Shown piece by piece: positions 43,601 to 51,838 of a DNA stretch of 64,000 nt. The stretch comes from JANXZS01 sp963797255. Lineage in GTDB: Bacteria; Acidobacteriota; Terriglobia; Terriglobales; Acidobacteriaceae. How positions within the stretch are numbered: the stretch's first letter is position 1; every line of letters begins with the position of its first letter. The DNA lies in assembly GCA_963797255.1 (NCBI GenBank), contig CAWCOV010000036.1, positions 1 to 64,000 on the forward strand, read 5' to 3'. The position numbers and the translations under genes are program-made. The notes under the pieces are model-generated. The model ran no database searches. It was not told the origin of the DNA and saw only the letters and a program-made list of their open reading frames with translations.

Positions 43601-44895
43601 GGTGCCGTCGCATTCAACACGGTGCGTAGAGTGATCCGGGATATCTTGGCGCGAATCCTGCCTTGTGGCGACTGACCCTTGGGTGTCACGGAAGCTTTGC
43701 GGACCTTCGAACCAGGCGATATGCTTACTGCGCTCTTTTGAGTTGTAGGCGAGTCGGGCGTCGGTGCGAGCCAGTTCTGCAGCCGAAATTCACCTTCTAT
43801 CATTCCCCCCTGGCGTAACTTCGCAACGGCGTTCTGCAGCACCAACTCATCCTGTGACACGTGCACAGTGGTAGTGGCATCCACACTTTGTAGTGTGACG
43901 TACTCGTCCTTATATGCTCCCCCCTTGACCCTGGCATCGCCGTCTATCGAGAACTTGCTTGAGCCCTCGCCTTGACACTTCAAATTCAGACTGGCGATCC
44001 CCCGCTGCAAGCCCTCAATCTCGGTCAATGCCTCCAGTTCGCGCACATCCACTTCTCCGTTGGTGGCGACGTTCCATCGCGGATCGGAGTAATTTGCGAT
44101 GTTGCCCGACGCTTGCAATACGGACGATGCGGTCTTCAATCGAAAGCCGCTGAGTTCGGCGGCATTCCTTCCGAGTGCAATATTTAAATCGATTGTGGAG
44201 GCAATGACAGGCTGCTTTGCCCGATGCGCCGTAAGGTCCGCGACGGACAAATGGGCGAGGTATCTCTCTTTGTCTCGCGACCCTGCCTGGTATTGAATCG
44301 TCGCGCCAAGATCCTTCGCCGCAACATCGAAGGGAATTTTACGTTCATTCACAATTGCCAATCCGTTAGCAATCTCCACGCGATCGACCTCGAGATCGAA
44401 GAGCGTGTCACCGATCGGCTTGCCCTCGCGTACCGTCTTCGGCTGCGGCTGGTTCGTGCTCCCATCCGGATTGATAATCAGGTGGAAGACGGGGTGTTCA
44501 GCGACGAGCAGCGACAAACCCACGTTTGGCGAAATGAACGACAGGATCTTGGCCTGCACCCTTAACTTGTCGATGTGGGCATAGGGAATTTCACCCGCCG
44601 GCTCAAGGCCGTGAATGGTGAGATCTTCCGCCTCCAGCTCAAGGTGAATCAAACGCCATCGAAAGGCCTTAAGTTCGACACGTCCTCCAGTCGCCTGTTC
44701 GATGGTTGCGATCACTCGTCGTCGAACGCGATCCTGAAAGCCGGAAGTGTTTGCATACCACGCCAGCAGAACGACACACAAAGCAAGAAGTACCGCTACT
44801 CCAGCGATGACCAGGAAGACGTGCTTCCAACGAAACCACTTCTTCTGAATCGGGGACGGATTTCCATCCGGGATTGCCACAGGAGATTGGCTCAT
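40663..44895 (-). CDS. tamB: Translocation and assembly module protein TamB
   Basis: 1410 residues: one N-terminal membrane anchor (about 27-52), a very long beta-helical body of AsmA-like/TamB repeats, and the C-terminal DUF490 domain (about 1050-1410, including PLPQQDVIALLALGR, the usual TamB end). TamB-type proteins span the periplasm and are thought to carry phospholipid to, and help assemble, the outer membrane. Its ATG overlaps the stop of the SurA-like gene (ATGA). Order bamA, surA-like, tamB joins an Omp85 protein with TamB, matching the known TamA/BamA partnership. Confidence 0.92.
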   Translation of the reverse strand: MSQSPVAIPDGNPSPIQKKWFRWKHVFLVIAGVAVLLALCVVLLAWYANTSGFQDRVRRRVIATIEQATGGRVELKAFRWRLIHLELEAEDLTIHGLEPAGEIPYAHIDKLRVQAKILSFISPNVGLSLLVAEHPVFHLIINPDGSTNQPQPKTVREGKPIGDTLFDLEVDRVEIANGLAIVNERKIPFDVAAKDLGATIQYQAGSRDKERYLAHLSVADLTAHRAKQPVIASTIDLNIALGRNAAELSGFRLKTASSVLQASGNIANYSDPRWNVATNGEVDVRELEALTEIEGLQRGIASLNLKCQGEGSSKFSIDGDARVKGGAYKDEYVTLQSVDATTTVHVSQDELVLQNAVAKLRQGGMIEGEFRLQNWLAPTPDSPTTQKSAVSISPGSKVRKASVTPKGQSPQGRIRAKISRITLRTVLNATAPRDFQDIGFDTAASGLVNVNWLGSLDDLTLDTKVSLASPANATGEAPLSGELDAEYFQRRGTVLIRSLEAKSPGTTISVHGDLGVYPDNRPSAIQGDVIVHDLAEFDRTLSALGVVANGKKGVQALPLELHGEAEFHGQLTGTIYQPTVTGKLTATNFTTLIPAQNSASTTPSVAPSGKMTAQEVGTLAVRERRIEWDKLDASGQYSLAEISIHDATITRGSTVVHASGAIRPHRINPREADFDEHSGIDATVTIQNAEVADLLAIAGEQQVPVTGILSLNLHAGGNLNNLSGGGNVSAKGGEIYGEPYRSVNADLRFAGRELAITRLSLLQNGGRIDADGAYNTESKKFRANAQGRSFDLAHLRRLQGRKFAIGGNLEFDAHASGDLNNPSVHAKARLDDLTLGEQKLGNVVADAHSERGSLFYTTDSVLSGARLHISGQTELHGDYISQAKLTFSEFDIDPMLKLTGVEGLTAHSSIEGEMVVSGPLKQPKQLNGEASISQFAVSLAGLPLQSDGPLHASLRNGVLQLDPLHITGENTNMRAQGTVNIVGTRELNLHAQGEVNLKLAQTLDPDITSSGSVTISMDARGTIEQPDLAGQVQFSNASMALQDVPNGLSQINGTLQFNQNRLDVKSLTAQTGGGQLKLGGYITYDRGLYGDLTATGKNIRIRYPAGVSSMADATLRLQGTQKNLVLSGNVLITRFAINPNLDISGLTGSAQTVAPPIDPNSPSNHVRLDIHITSAPSLNFQNSFAKLAGDVDLRVRGTVASPSVLGRVNVTEGSANFAGTKYQLQHGDIFFTNPVRIDPTIDLDATARVESYDITIGLHGTANKLNVTYRSEPPLPQQDVIALLALGRTQEEQNMYTQQQQNQGTNSTTNALLGGALNATVSNRVQKLFGVGSVKIDPTFVGSLGNSTARITVEQQVSRNVTLTYATNVNSTAQQLIQAQVDITRNVSVVAVRDENGVFSMVLKVHRRYR

Positions 44896-45668
44896 TCGGA
44901 CCCTCCTGAACTATCGGAATCCGCTGGATTACTTTGTCCATAAGCAGGATCAAGGATTAGTACGCTTCCTTGATCTCGCAATGTCTTCAACCATTCCTGA
45001 AGCAGTACATTCACCCGCTCCTGTAGGAGGATCTCTTCAATGCGAGACGATATGGAATCCAGCGGCGGGGGAGTTACTTTTTCTTTTTCGAATTGCGGCA
45101 GCAAGATCTTCTGATAGTAGGCTTCCACCTCAGGACGGGTCACACGAATGCCCGAACGGAACCTTGCCTCAGTGAATTGCAGAATTCGCAGTCGCTGGCG
45201 CCAACGCGCTTCAACCTGCGCCTCGGTGAATCCATTCGCAACGAGAAAATCGTGCCAACCCTCTGGGGTTTCGCAGTGATAACGCTTGCAGATGGGTATC
45301 TGCTTGGTAAGTTCTTCAATACGCTGTTGCACTTCCTTCTCGCTTGGCTCGGGCACTTTCACCGGCTGCTGAGGATCGTTCATTTGCTGCAGAATCAACG
45401 TACGATTTACAAGGCGCTGCGCAGCCCGCAGTTGCGAATTGTCTCCGTTCGGAACGCTGTATGGCTGCATCACGGCGAAACGCATTTCGTCTTGCACATC
45501 GCTTTCTAACAGCACATCCCCGTTAATGACTCCGATCACACGATCAAGAACCACGGGCTGTCCTTCGGATGTTTGCGACGCCGGCGTTTGCGCCACTACG
45601 GGCGCGGCGGAGAGTACTCCTCCTATGAATGCAATTAAAAGCTTCGGCATGGGTCCGCGATTTAGCAT
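44892..45668 (-). CDS. SurA-like periplasmic chaperone without a parvulin domain
   Basis: 258 residues (252 if the Met at 45650 is used). After a signal peptide (LLIAFIGGVLSAAPVVAQ) the SurA N-terminal fold begins (VLDRVIGVINGDVLLESDV), followed by the long helical part ending in QERVNVLLQEWLKTLRDQG. SurA proteins normally carry one or two parvulin prolyl isomerase domains; none is present. It probably shepherds outer-membrane proteins to BamA, encoded immediately upstream. TAATG joins the bamA stop to the first ATG, and its own end overlaps tamB by ATGA. Confidence 0.85.
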   Translation of the reverse strand: MLNRGPMPKLLIAFIGGVLSAAPVVAQTPASQTSEGQPVVLDRVIGVINGDVLLESDVQDEMRFAVMQPYSVPNGDNSQLRAAQRLVNRTLILQQMNDPQQPVKVPEPSEKEVQQRIEELTKQIPICKRYHCETPEGWHDFLVANGFTEAQVEARWRQRLRILQFTEARFRSGIRVTRPEVEAYYQKILLPQFEKEKVTPPPLDSISSRIEEILLQERVNVLLQEWLKTLRDQGSVLILDPAYGQSNPADSDSSGGSE

Positions 45669-48600
45669 TAGAAACTCTGCCCCACGCTGAAAAAGAAATT
45701 GAAATGCGGCGCTTGTCCGACGTACGAAGGGAATGGAATCGCGGTATTCGTGCTGCAGCAGGTAACCGGAAAAATGGGAGGATTCAGATTGTAGCTGAAG
45801 TCTACGCGGATGGGTCCGATCGGCGTACTGTATCGCAATCCCAGTCCCGGCGCGTAAGAGAAATAGTCGAACCTGCAAACTTCTCCGCCAGTAGGAGGCG
45901 TGATGATGGTTCCAGTTGGTTGTGTCGAATTCAGCACCTTGCAGGCGGCCTGGTTCGGCTGGCTCACACGCAGGAAACTGGGCCAGATTTGCGAGGGTAA
46001 CGTAAAGACATTTCCCATATCGAGGAACAGGACAAATCCAAGACTGGTTCCCACCCACGGGAGCGTCGGATGCGGCATTCTGAGTTCCGTGGAATTGACC
46101 AGCGCACCCTCCCCACCGATCGGATATCCGGTTTGCGGATCGCGCGGACCGGCGGCATTGATCGTAAAGCCACGATGCGATGAGGCACCCCCGGCGTAGA
46201 GACGTTCAGGAAGTGGGATCTGGTATAGTTCCGGGCCGCCGAATGGATTCTCGAATCCGAACCGAATGCTCCGGGCAAATACCCACCTGCGCCTGCCAAA
46301 AGTGTAGTACGAGGAATTCGTGAAATCCACGCGATTGAAGTCCGCTTGAGAACCGAAATAGGAAGACGCGAAGAACTCCTGCATGGAGTTGAAGGTTCCA
46401 CGATGCGCATCCAGCGGTTCATCCCGGGTATCGCGGATGTAGGTCAGTCCAGGACCGCCGACTCGTACCGGCTGCGATGCGAGCGGAATCGTTTCAGGAG
46501 AAACGTTAACACTGTTCAACTGCACGCGCCTATAAGTCATCGAGTAGATAAAGGTGTTTGCTCGGCTAAAGAATCTATTTGGCGTGAGAAAGCGTTCCGT
46601 GACGCGGAAGGCGCCTTCAAGCCACGCTGCCGAATAAGTTGTAATGTCCTGGCTGTTTGTGTAGCCACCAGAAAACGAAATGTTGAAGTTTGGATTGTTG
46701 CGAAGATGCGGAACTTGATAAATGAAGGTCGCGCGTTTCTCGATAGAACCATACGCAGTGCGAAGAGAAATGGACTGGTCGCGGCCCTTAAGATTGATAC
46801 GGGAGAGGTCGAAAATTACTTTTCCACTTACTCCCGTATGGCCATTCGGTGGACAGGCTACGTTTCCGCAATTCGGAGTACCCGTCTGAGCTTCAAACCC
46901 AAAACCGTAATTTATATCCCAGCGTCGCGCTTCGGTAAGCTGCAGCAGAACATTCTTACGCAGTTCATCTCCAGCGGGGTTTTGGACTGCCGTATTCACT
47001 TCATTAAATAATGCAAGATCGTAGAGACTTCTCTGCGTCTCGAGCAACGCGGTCTGATCAAGGGCGTCTCCAGGATGGATCTTTATCTGTTTGTTCACCG
47101 TTTCGGGACGAGTGTAGTGCACACCCGAAATTAGAACCTTATTCACGAAAAACTGTTCACCTTCGGTAATCTTCATGGTGACATCCATCAGAGAGCCGTT
47201 ATTCGGATCGTCCAGCTGCGTCACTTGCACCTGTATGTTTTCAAACCCATGGGCAAGGTAGTACGCGCGAATCAGATCGCGATCGCCAGCCACGTTTTGC
47301 GGAGAATATGGCTGTCCGGGTTGCGTGCTCAATTGTGGTCGAAGATCATCAGCGCTTACGCGGCTTGCACCTTCAAGATTGAGTTGGCCAACCTTCTGCT
47401 GAGATCCTTCCTCGATTTCATACTTCACTCTTAGTTGCGCTACGGCTTTGCTGTTTGCATCGTGCGTGTCCGTATCTTCGACCACCGGCGTCACCTTCAC
47501 GCGGCTGAATCCATTCATCTGGTAGATGGCAGTTATGTTTCCGACATCGGCGCTTACCAGGGATTGGCTGTATAAACCATGTCGTGCGAAGACATCGGCC
47601 TTTCGCACGGAAAGCCGCTCCCGCAGGGTATCGGAGTCGAAATACTTGTTGCCAGAAACAGAAACCGAATCGACGCGGTGGATGGGGCCGCGGTCTACAT
47701 TGAAAAGCACCTTTGCGTTATGGGCGTCGACATCCGACATGGTATGCGTAACCTTGACATCAAAAAAACCTTCGCGCTGATAATAGTCGCGCAGGTTCCT
47801 GGCGCCTTCGTTCAGCAGGTCCTCGTCAACAGCCCCCTCTTCGTACACTGGAACCAGCTTCTTAACTTTGCCCGCTCTGAGTTTGACGCCAGTCACCTCC
47901 ACCGTCACGATTGGGCCCTGATTTGCATTGAATCCATAGTCGACGGTAGATTTCGGCGGCTGATATTCCTTCGAAGCCAGGGTCACGTCGGCTTCCAGGC
48001 GATCTTTCTTCTGATAATTCTTGCGCAATCTACTAAGGGCGCGGCTTACCGTGCCTCTTTCCACTTTTGATCCAGCTTTGAGCTTGGCCTTTTTCCGAAA
48101 TGTCTCCACCGGCATGCCGCTGTCGCCAGTTACCTGGACATCTCCCACTCGAGCCTTCTTTCCTACCGCGACTGTGTATTTCACATTCACCTGAAGATTT
48201 GGCGTGTCGGTAGTTTCAGTACGGCTGATTTTGGATTCGTAATACCCGGCGTCTGCAAGCGTTTGCTGAAGAAGTCTGTCAGCATTCACCACCCCTTCTT
48301 CGCGAAATGGCATTCCGGGCGACAGCTTGGTTGCGTTCACCAGTTGCGAGGTAAGGCGATCACTCTTCACACCGCTCACCTCAACAACTCCAATAAAGTA
48401 TCGAGGCTTTCCGTCAAAAATAAGAACGATTCCGTCAGCGGAGCGAATTCCCCTCACTTCAATTCCTTGGTAGAGACCCGTAGAAAAGAGTCGCCTGAGA
48501 CTCTGCCGCACAAGCTCAGGATCAAGTGGACTACCAACACGCTGTGCAAGCTGCGTGGGTAGAGGGTCGAGCACGGCCGATTCCACCCCGCGAAACTCCA

Positions 48601-48916
48601 TGGCTTTGACCGTTTGGCCTTTCCAGCCTTTTAAGCTGGCGCCGTTGTTGGTGGACTGGCCGGCTTGTGCTTCCGCCTGAACCTCATCACTCTTTGCTTC
48701 GGCGCTATTTTCAGCCTTCGCGGCAGACAATGCTCTTAGCAGGTCAGGATCTCCGCTCCGAAGCACAAAATACTGGCGATTGGTTGGCGTGGCCGTGGAC
48801 TGGGCCGACGCAATTTCCCAATGGAGGTATGCGCCACAAATGAACCACAGCGCCCCGGCGAAGGCGAGGCTGATGGTTTGTCGACGCTTCACGCTCCATG
48901 TAACCGAGAAAACCAA
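45668..48916 (-). CDS. bamA: Outer-membrane assembly factor BamA (Omp85 family)
   Basis: 1082 residues, longer than E. coli BamA (810). After a signal segment and a low-complexity stretch (to about 100) come about six POTRA-like repeats (about 105-640; for example GTVSRALSRLRKNYQKKD and GDALDQTALLETQRSLYDL). A 16-stranded Omp85 barrel follows (FDLSRINLKGRDQSISLR, then GGASSHRGF, then FDYFSYAPGLGLRYSTPIGP) and the chain ends in the classical terminal Phe (VGQSF). TTG at 48916 is preferred because AAGGGG precedes it; GTG at 48892 is an alternative. TamA is a possible alternative identity. Confidence 0.92.
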   Translation of the reverse strand: MVFSVTWSVKRRQTISLAFAGALWFICGAYLHWEIASAQSTATPTNRQYFVLRSGDPDLLRALSAAKAENSAEAKSDEVQAEAQAGQSTNNGASLKGWKGQTVKAMEFRGVESAVLDPLPTQLAQRVGSPLDPELVRQSLRRLFSTGLYQGIEVRGIRSADGIVLIFDGKPRYFIGVVEVSGVKSDRLTSQLVNATKLSPGMPFREEGVVNADRLLQQTLADAGYYESKISRTETTDTPNLQVNVKYTVAVGKKARVGDVQVTGDSGMPVETFRKKAKLKAGSKVERGTVSRALSRLRKNYQKKDRLEADVTLASKEYQPPKSTVDYGFNANQGPIVTVEVTGVKLRAGKVKKLVPVYEEGAVDEDLLNEGARNLRDYYQREGFFDVKVTHTMSDVDAHNAKVLFNVDRGPIHRVDSVSVSGNKYFDSDTLRERLSVRKADVFARHGLYSQSLVSADVGNITAIYQMNGFSRVKVTPVVEDTDTHDANSKAVAQLRVKYEIEEGSQQKVGQLNLEGASRVSADDLRPQLSTQPGQPYSPQNVAGDRDLIRAYYLAHGFENIQVQVTQLDDPNNGSLMDVTMKITEGEQFFVNKVLISGVHYTRPETVNKQIKIHPGDALDQTALLETQRSLYDLALFNEVNTAVQNPAGDELRKNVLLQLTEARRWDINYGFGFEAQTGTPNCGNVACPPNGHTGVSGKVIFDLSRINLKGRDQSISLRTAYGSIEKRATFIYQVPHLRNNPNFNISFSGGYTNSQDITTYSAAWLEGAFRVTERFLTPNRFFSRANTFIYSMTYRRVQLNSVNVSPETIPLASQPVRVGGPGLTYIRDTRDEPLDAHRGTFNSMQEFFASSYFGSQADFNRVDFTNSSYYTFGRRRWVFARSIRFGFENPFGGPELYQIPLPERLYAGGASSHRGFTINAAGPRDPQTGYPIGGEGALVNSTELRMPHPTLPWVGTSLGFVLFLDMGNVFTLPSQIWPSFLRVSQPNQAACKVLNSTQPTGTIITPPTGGEVCRFDYFSYAPGLGLRYSTPIGPIRVDFSYNLNPPIFPVTCCSTNTAIPFPSYVGQAPHFNFFFSVGQSF

Positions 48917-49085
48917 TCAATCCCCTTGCATGACCTGTATACCCATTCAGCTCGGATGAGATGCAGACGGGTTCGAAACGCGCTCCATAGGCGAATCTCG
49001 CAGTAAGAGTTCACGGCAGGGATCGGCAAACTGGATGGACGTCCCGTTTGCTCCTGCTTTCTCTCTATACTAATGAGAGAACGTC

Positions 49086-50123
49086 ATGTCTCAACAGCCA
49101 TCAACGAATTTGAACGCAGAGCGTTACTCCCGCCAAGTGCTCTATCCCGGGATAGGTTTCGAGGGACAATCCCGACTCGCGGCTTCCCATGTGGCCCTGG
49201 TCGGGTGCGGAGCTACTGGAGCTGCCGCCGCTGGTCTGCTTGCGCGCGCCGGCGTAGGCACTCTTACCATCATTGACCGCGACTTCGTTGAGGCCAGTAA
49301 TCTTCAACGGCAAATGCTCTTTGACGAAGCGGACGCGGCTGCATCTTTGCCGAAGGCTGAAGCCGCACGACGAAAAATTGAGCTCTTCAATCATGAGATC
49401 AAAGTCCATTCCCGGATAGCCGACCTGGTGCCCGCCAATGTGGAGGAGTTATTAGGCAAAGCCGATCTGATCCTGGACGCAACTGACAACTTTGAGACCC
49501 GGTATTTGATCAACGATTTCGCAGTTCAACAGGGCAGGCCATGGATTTATGCTGCAGCGGTCGGCGCTTATGCCGTCACAATGAACATTCTTCCCGGTGA
49601 CACCGCCTGCCTGGCATGCCTTTTTCCAAAACCGCCCACGGGAGGGCTGGAAACCTGCGACACGGCTGGTATTTTGAACACGGCAGTGAATTTGGCCGCT
49701 TCTATCGAAGTAACTGAGGCGCTAAAGCTGCTTGTGGGCCAAAAATCGGCTATGCGACGCACTCTTCTATCTCACGATCTGTGGTCAAACGAGCGAGCCG
49801 AGGTTTCCGCAGCCAGGCCACGAGAAGACTGCACGGTATGTGGCATGCGTGATTTCTCGCATCTTCGCGGCGAAGGGAGAGCTCACATCACGCTGTGCGG
49901 CCGCAATTCGGTTCAGATTCATGAGAATTCGCGGCCGGTTGACTTTGCTGCGATATCCACCAGGCTCTCGCCGCACGGAAATGTGCGCTTCAACAACCTC
50001 TTACTGCGATTTGAACGTGGCGACCATACCATCACTCTGTTTGAGGATGGACGAGCTATCGTGCAGGGAACAACGGATATCAGCGTCGCCAGAAGCCTAT
50101 ATGCTAGGTTCATTGGGAATTAG
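49086..50123 (+). CDS. ThiF/MoeB-family sulfur-carrier adenylyltransferase
   Basis: 345 residues. ATP-binding GCGATGAAAA, SNLQRQMLF, DATDNFETRYLINDF, the reactive Cys in TCDTAGIL and paired zinc motifs CLAC and CTVC are all present. The last ~90 residues (from LCGRNSVQIH to SLYARFIGN) resemble the C-terminal part of Bacillus-type ThiF. Such enzymes adenylate the Gly-Gly end of ThiS or MoaD before sulfur transfer. It may activate the MoaD part of the fused synthase at 33 kb, or ThiS. Monocistronic as far as visible. Confidence 0.87.
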   Translation: MSQQPSTNLNAERYSRQVLYPGIGFEGQSRLAASHVALVGCGATGAAAAGLLARAGVGTLTIIDRDFVEASNLQRQMLFDEADAAASLPKAEAARRKIELFNHEIKVHSRIADLVPANVEELLGKADLILDATDNFETRYLINDFAVQQGRPWIYAAAVGAYAVTMNILPGDTACLACLFPKPPTGGLETCDTAGILNTAVNLAASIEVTEALKLLVGQKSAMRRTLLSHDLWSNERAEVSAARPREDCTVCGMRDFSHLRGEGRAHITLCGRNSVQIHENSRPVDFAAISTRLSPHGNVRFNNLLLRFERGDHTITLFEDGRAIVQGTTDISVARSLYARFIGN

Positions 50124-50256
50124 CAGTCATTTCGCGCAATTGAAATCAAATCTGCTACTTGAGGCAACGGTTTAGCGATAGATGTACTCATAACTCATGA
50201 CTTCAGCATCTTCAAAAACTATGACCGTGCTACTAAACAAAGTTCAGGAAAAAACA

Positions 50257-50925
50257 ATGGAAGCTGCTGACAATATCGCTCCTGTTCCAGACAAGGAGTC
50301 GGTAACCGGTACACCCCCTGCCGCCAACCAGCACGTTCGCCGCAATCCACCGATTGCAGGGGAAGCCGAGGCTATTGCGAAGGCTCAGGCCGGCGATGCC
50401 CAGGCATTTGAGACCCTTTATTCCTTGCATAAAAGGCGGGTGTATTCTCTCTGCCTCAGGATGCTGGGAAACGTGGCAGAAGCAGAGGACCTGACCCAGG
50501 AAGCATTCCTCCAGCTCTTCCGCAAAATCGGGACATTTCGTGGAGACTCCGCATTTTCAACGTGGCTGCATCGTTTGGCGGTGAACGTCGTCTTGATGCA
50601 CCTGCGGAAAAAAGGCCTCCCACAAATCTCCCTGGAAGAAGCACTTGAGCCTTCCCAGGAGGATGGTCCACGCAAGGACTTGGGTGCCCGGGATTTGACT
50701 CTTTCCGGCTCCTTGGACCGTGTTACGCTCGAGCGAGCAGTCGAGAACCTTCCACCAGGCTACCGGCTCGTCTTCGTCCTCCACGATGTGGAGGGTTATG
50801 AACATAATGAAATTGCCGGGATGTTGGAATGCTCTATTGGCAATAGCAAGTCGCAACTTCATAAAGCAAGAATGAAACTGCGTGACTTGCTACGATCAGG
50901 GCAGCGGAAGGAGGCGGCTCTGTGA
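50257..50925 (+). CDS. ECF-type RNA polymerase sigma factor
   Basis: About 222 residues. Region 2 (AFETLYSLHKRRVYSLCLRMLGN, then AEDLTQEAFLQLFRKI and STWLHRLAVNVVLMHLRKK) and region 4 (LPPGYRLVFVLHDVEGYEHNEIAGM with SIGNSKSQLHKARMKLRDLL) are standard for extracytoplasmic-function sigma factors. I chose the ATG at 50257 because AGGA precedes it by about 7 bases; the frame is open back to 50197. Its stop overlaps the anti-sigma gene by GTGA. Confidence 0.9.
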   Translation: MEAADNIAPVPDKESVTGTPPAANQHVRRNPPIAGEAEAIAKAQAGDAQAFETLYSLHKRRVYSLCLRMLGNVAEAEDLTQEAFLQLFRKIGTFRGDSAFSTWLHRLAVNVVLMHLRKKGLPQISLEEALEPSQEDGPRKDLGARDLTLSGSLDRVTLERAVENLPPGYRLVFVLHDVEGYEHNEIAGMLECSIGNSKSQLHKARMKLRDLLRSGQRKEAAL

Positions 50926-51203
50926 CAGAGAGAACCGCGTTGAACGGAAAAGAAATGACTTGTGACGAATTTCAGCAGCAGTTGCCGGAGCTCTTCGAAT
51001 CGGGTGTCGATCTTGAGAGCGCCCCCCATCTGCGCACTTGTGAGAATTGTGCTGCCCTGGTAAGAGATCTGCGGTACATCGCCGACCAGGCTAAGCTTTT
51101 GCTGCCTATCAAAGACCCCAGTCCGATCGTTTGGAGCAAAATTCGTACAGCACTGGACGAAGAACAGGACCGACAAGGATCAGCAGCAGGCAAACGCCCC
51201 TGA
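50922..51203 (+). CDS. Soluble zinc-finger anti-sigma factor
   Basis: 93 residues starting with GTG. A DEFQQQLPEL helix is followed by HLRTCENCAALV (H-x3-C-x2-C), the ZAS/zf-HC2 zinc motif of anti-sigma factors. There is no membrane segment, so it would hold the sigma factor in the cytosol, possibly sensing redox through its zinc cysteines. Overlap with the sigma gene implies fixed stoichiometry. Confidence 0.8.
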   Translation: MTERTALNGKEMTCDEFQQQLPELFESGVDLESAPHLRTCENCAALVRDLRYIADQAKLLLPIKDPSPIVWSKIRTALDEEQDRQGSAAGKRP

Positions 51204-51253
51204 AGTTGCCAAATCAGCTAAGGGAATGCGGACTCTGAGTCATCCTTCGTATA

Positions 51254-51838
51254 ATGCGATGGAAGATGACATCGCCTGATTCTGTAACTACGCCAGCGCA
51301 AATTGTGCTTCTTGGGTTTATGGGAGCAGGAAAGAGCACGGTCGGCCCTCTCCTCGCGGACATGCTCGGCTGGCGGTTTTTCGACGCGGATGAGGTTTTG
51401 GAGCGTCATTCAGGCTGTACCATCGCGGAACTGTTCTCTCGCCACGGAGAACAAGAATTTCGCCGCCTGGAAGAGTCAACGGCTGCGGAATTACTGAAAG
51501 TTGACCATACCGTGATTGCCCTGGGAGGCGGAGCCATCGAGAGCGCTTCCACGCGTTCCCTGCTCGCTTCACGCCCTGATCTTTGCACCGCCTTTTTGGA
51601 CGGCCCTCTGGAGACGCTACTGGAACGCTGCAAGCAATCGAATACCGTGCGTCCCTTGCTTCAGAATGAGGATGGAATCCGATCAAGGTATGCTAACCGC
51701 CTTCCCCACTATCGATTGGCTACGATTACAGTTTCGACCGAAGGCCTGACCCCACAAATGATTGCTCGCGAGATCTCGCGACAATGTTCAGGGATCCAGC
51801 CACACACAATACAGCATTCGAAGGAGCGCTCCCTGTGA
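51254..51838 (+). CDS. aroK: Shikimate kinase
   Basis: 194 residues. P-loop GFMGAGKSTVGPLLA, the shikimate-binding DADEVLERHSG, FRRLEES and ALGGGA, and the lid Arg in RPLLQ are complete. It phosphorylates shikimate on the way to chorismate. The 3' end overlaps the next gene by GTGA. Two ATG codons, 51254 and 51266, are both possible starts. Confidence 0.9.
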   Translation: MRWKMTSPDSVTTPAQIVLLGFMGAGKSTVGPLLADMLGWRFFDADEVLERHSGCTIAELFSRHGEQEFRRLEESTAAELLKVDHTVIALGGGAIESASTRSLLASRPDLCTAFLDGPLETLLERCKQSNTVRPLLQNEDGIRSRYANRLPHYRLATITVSTEGLTPQMIAREISRQCSGIQPHTIQHSKERSL

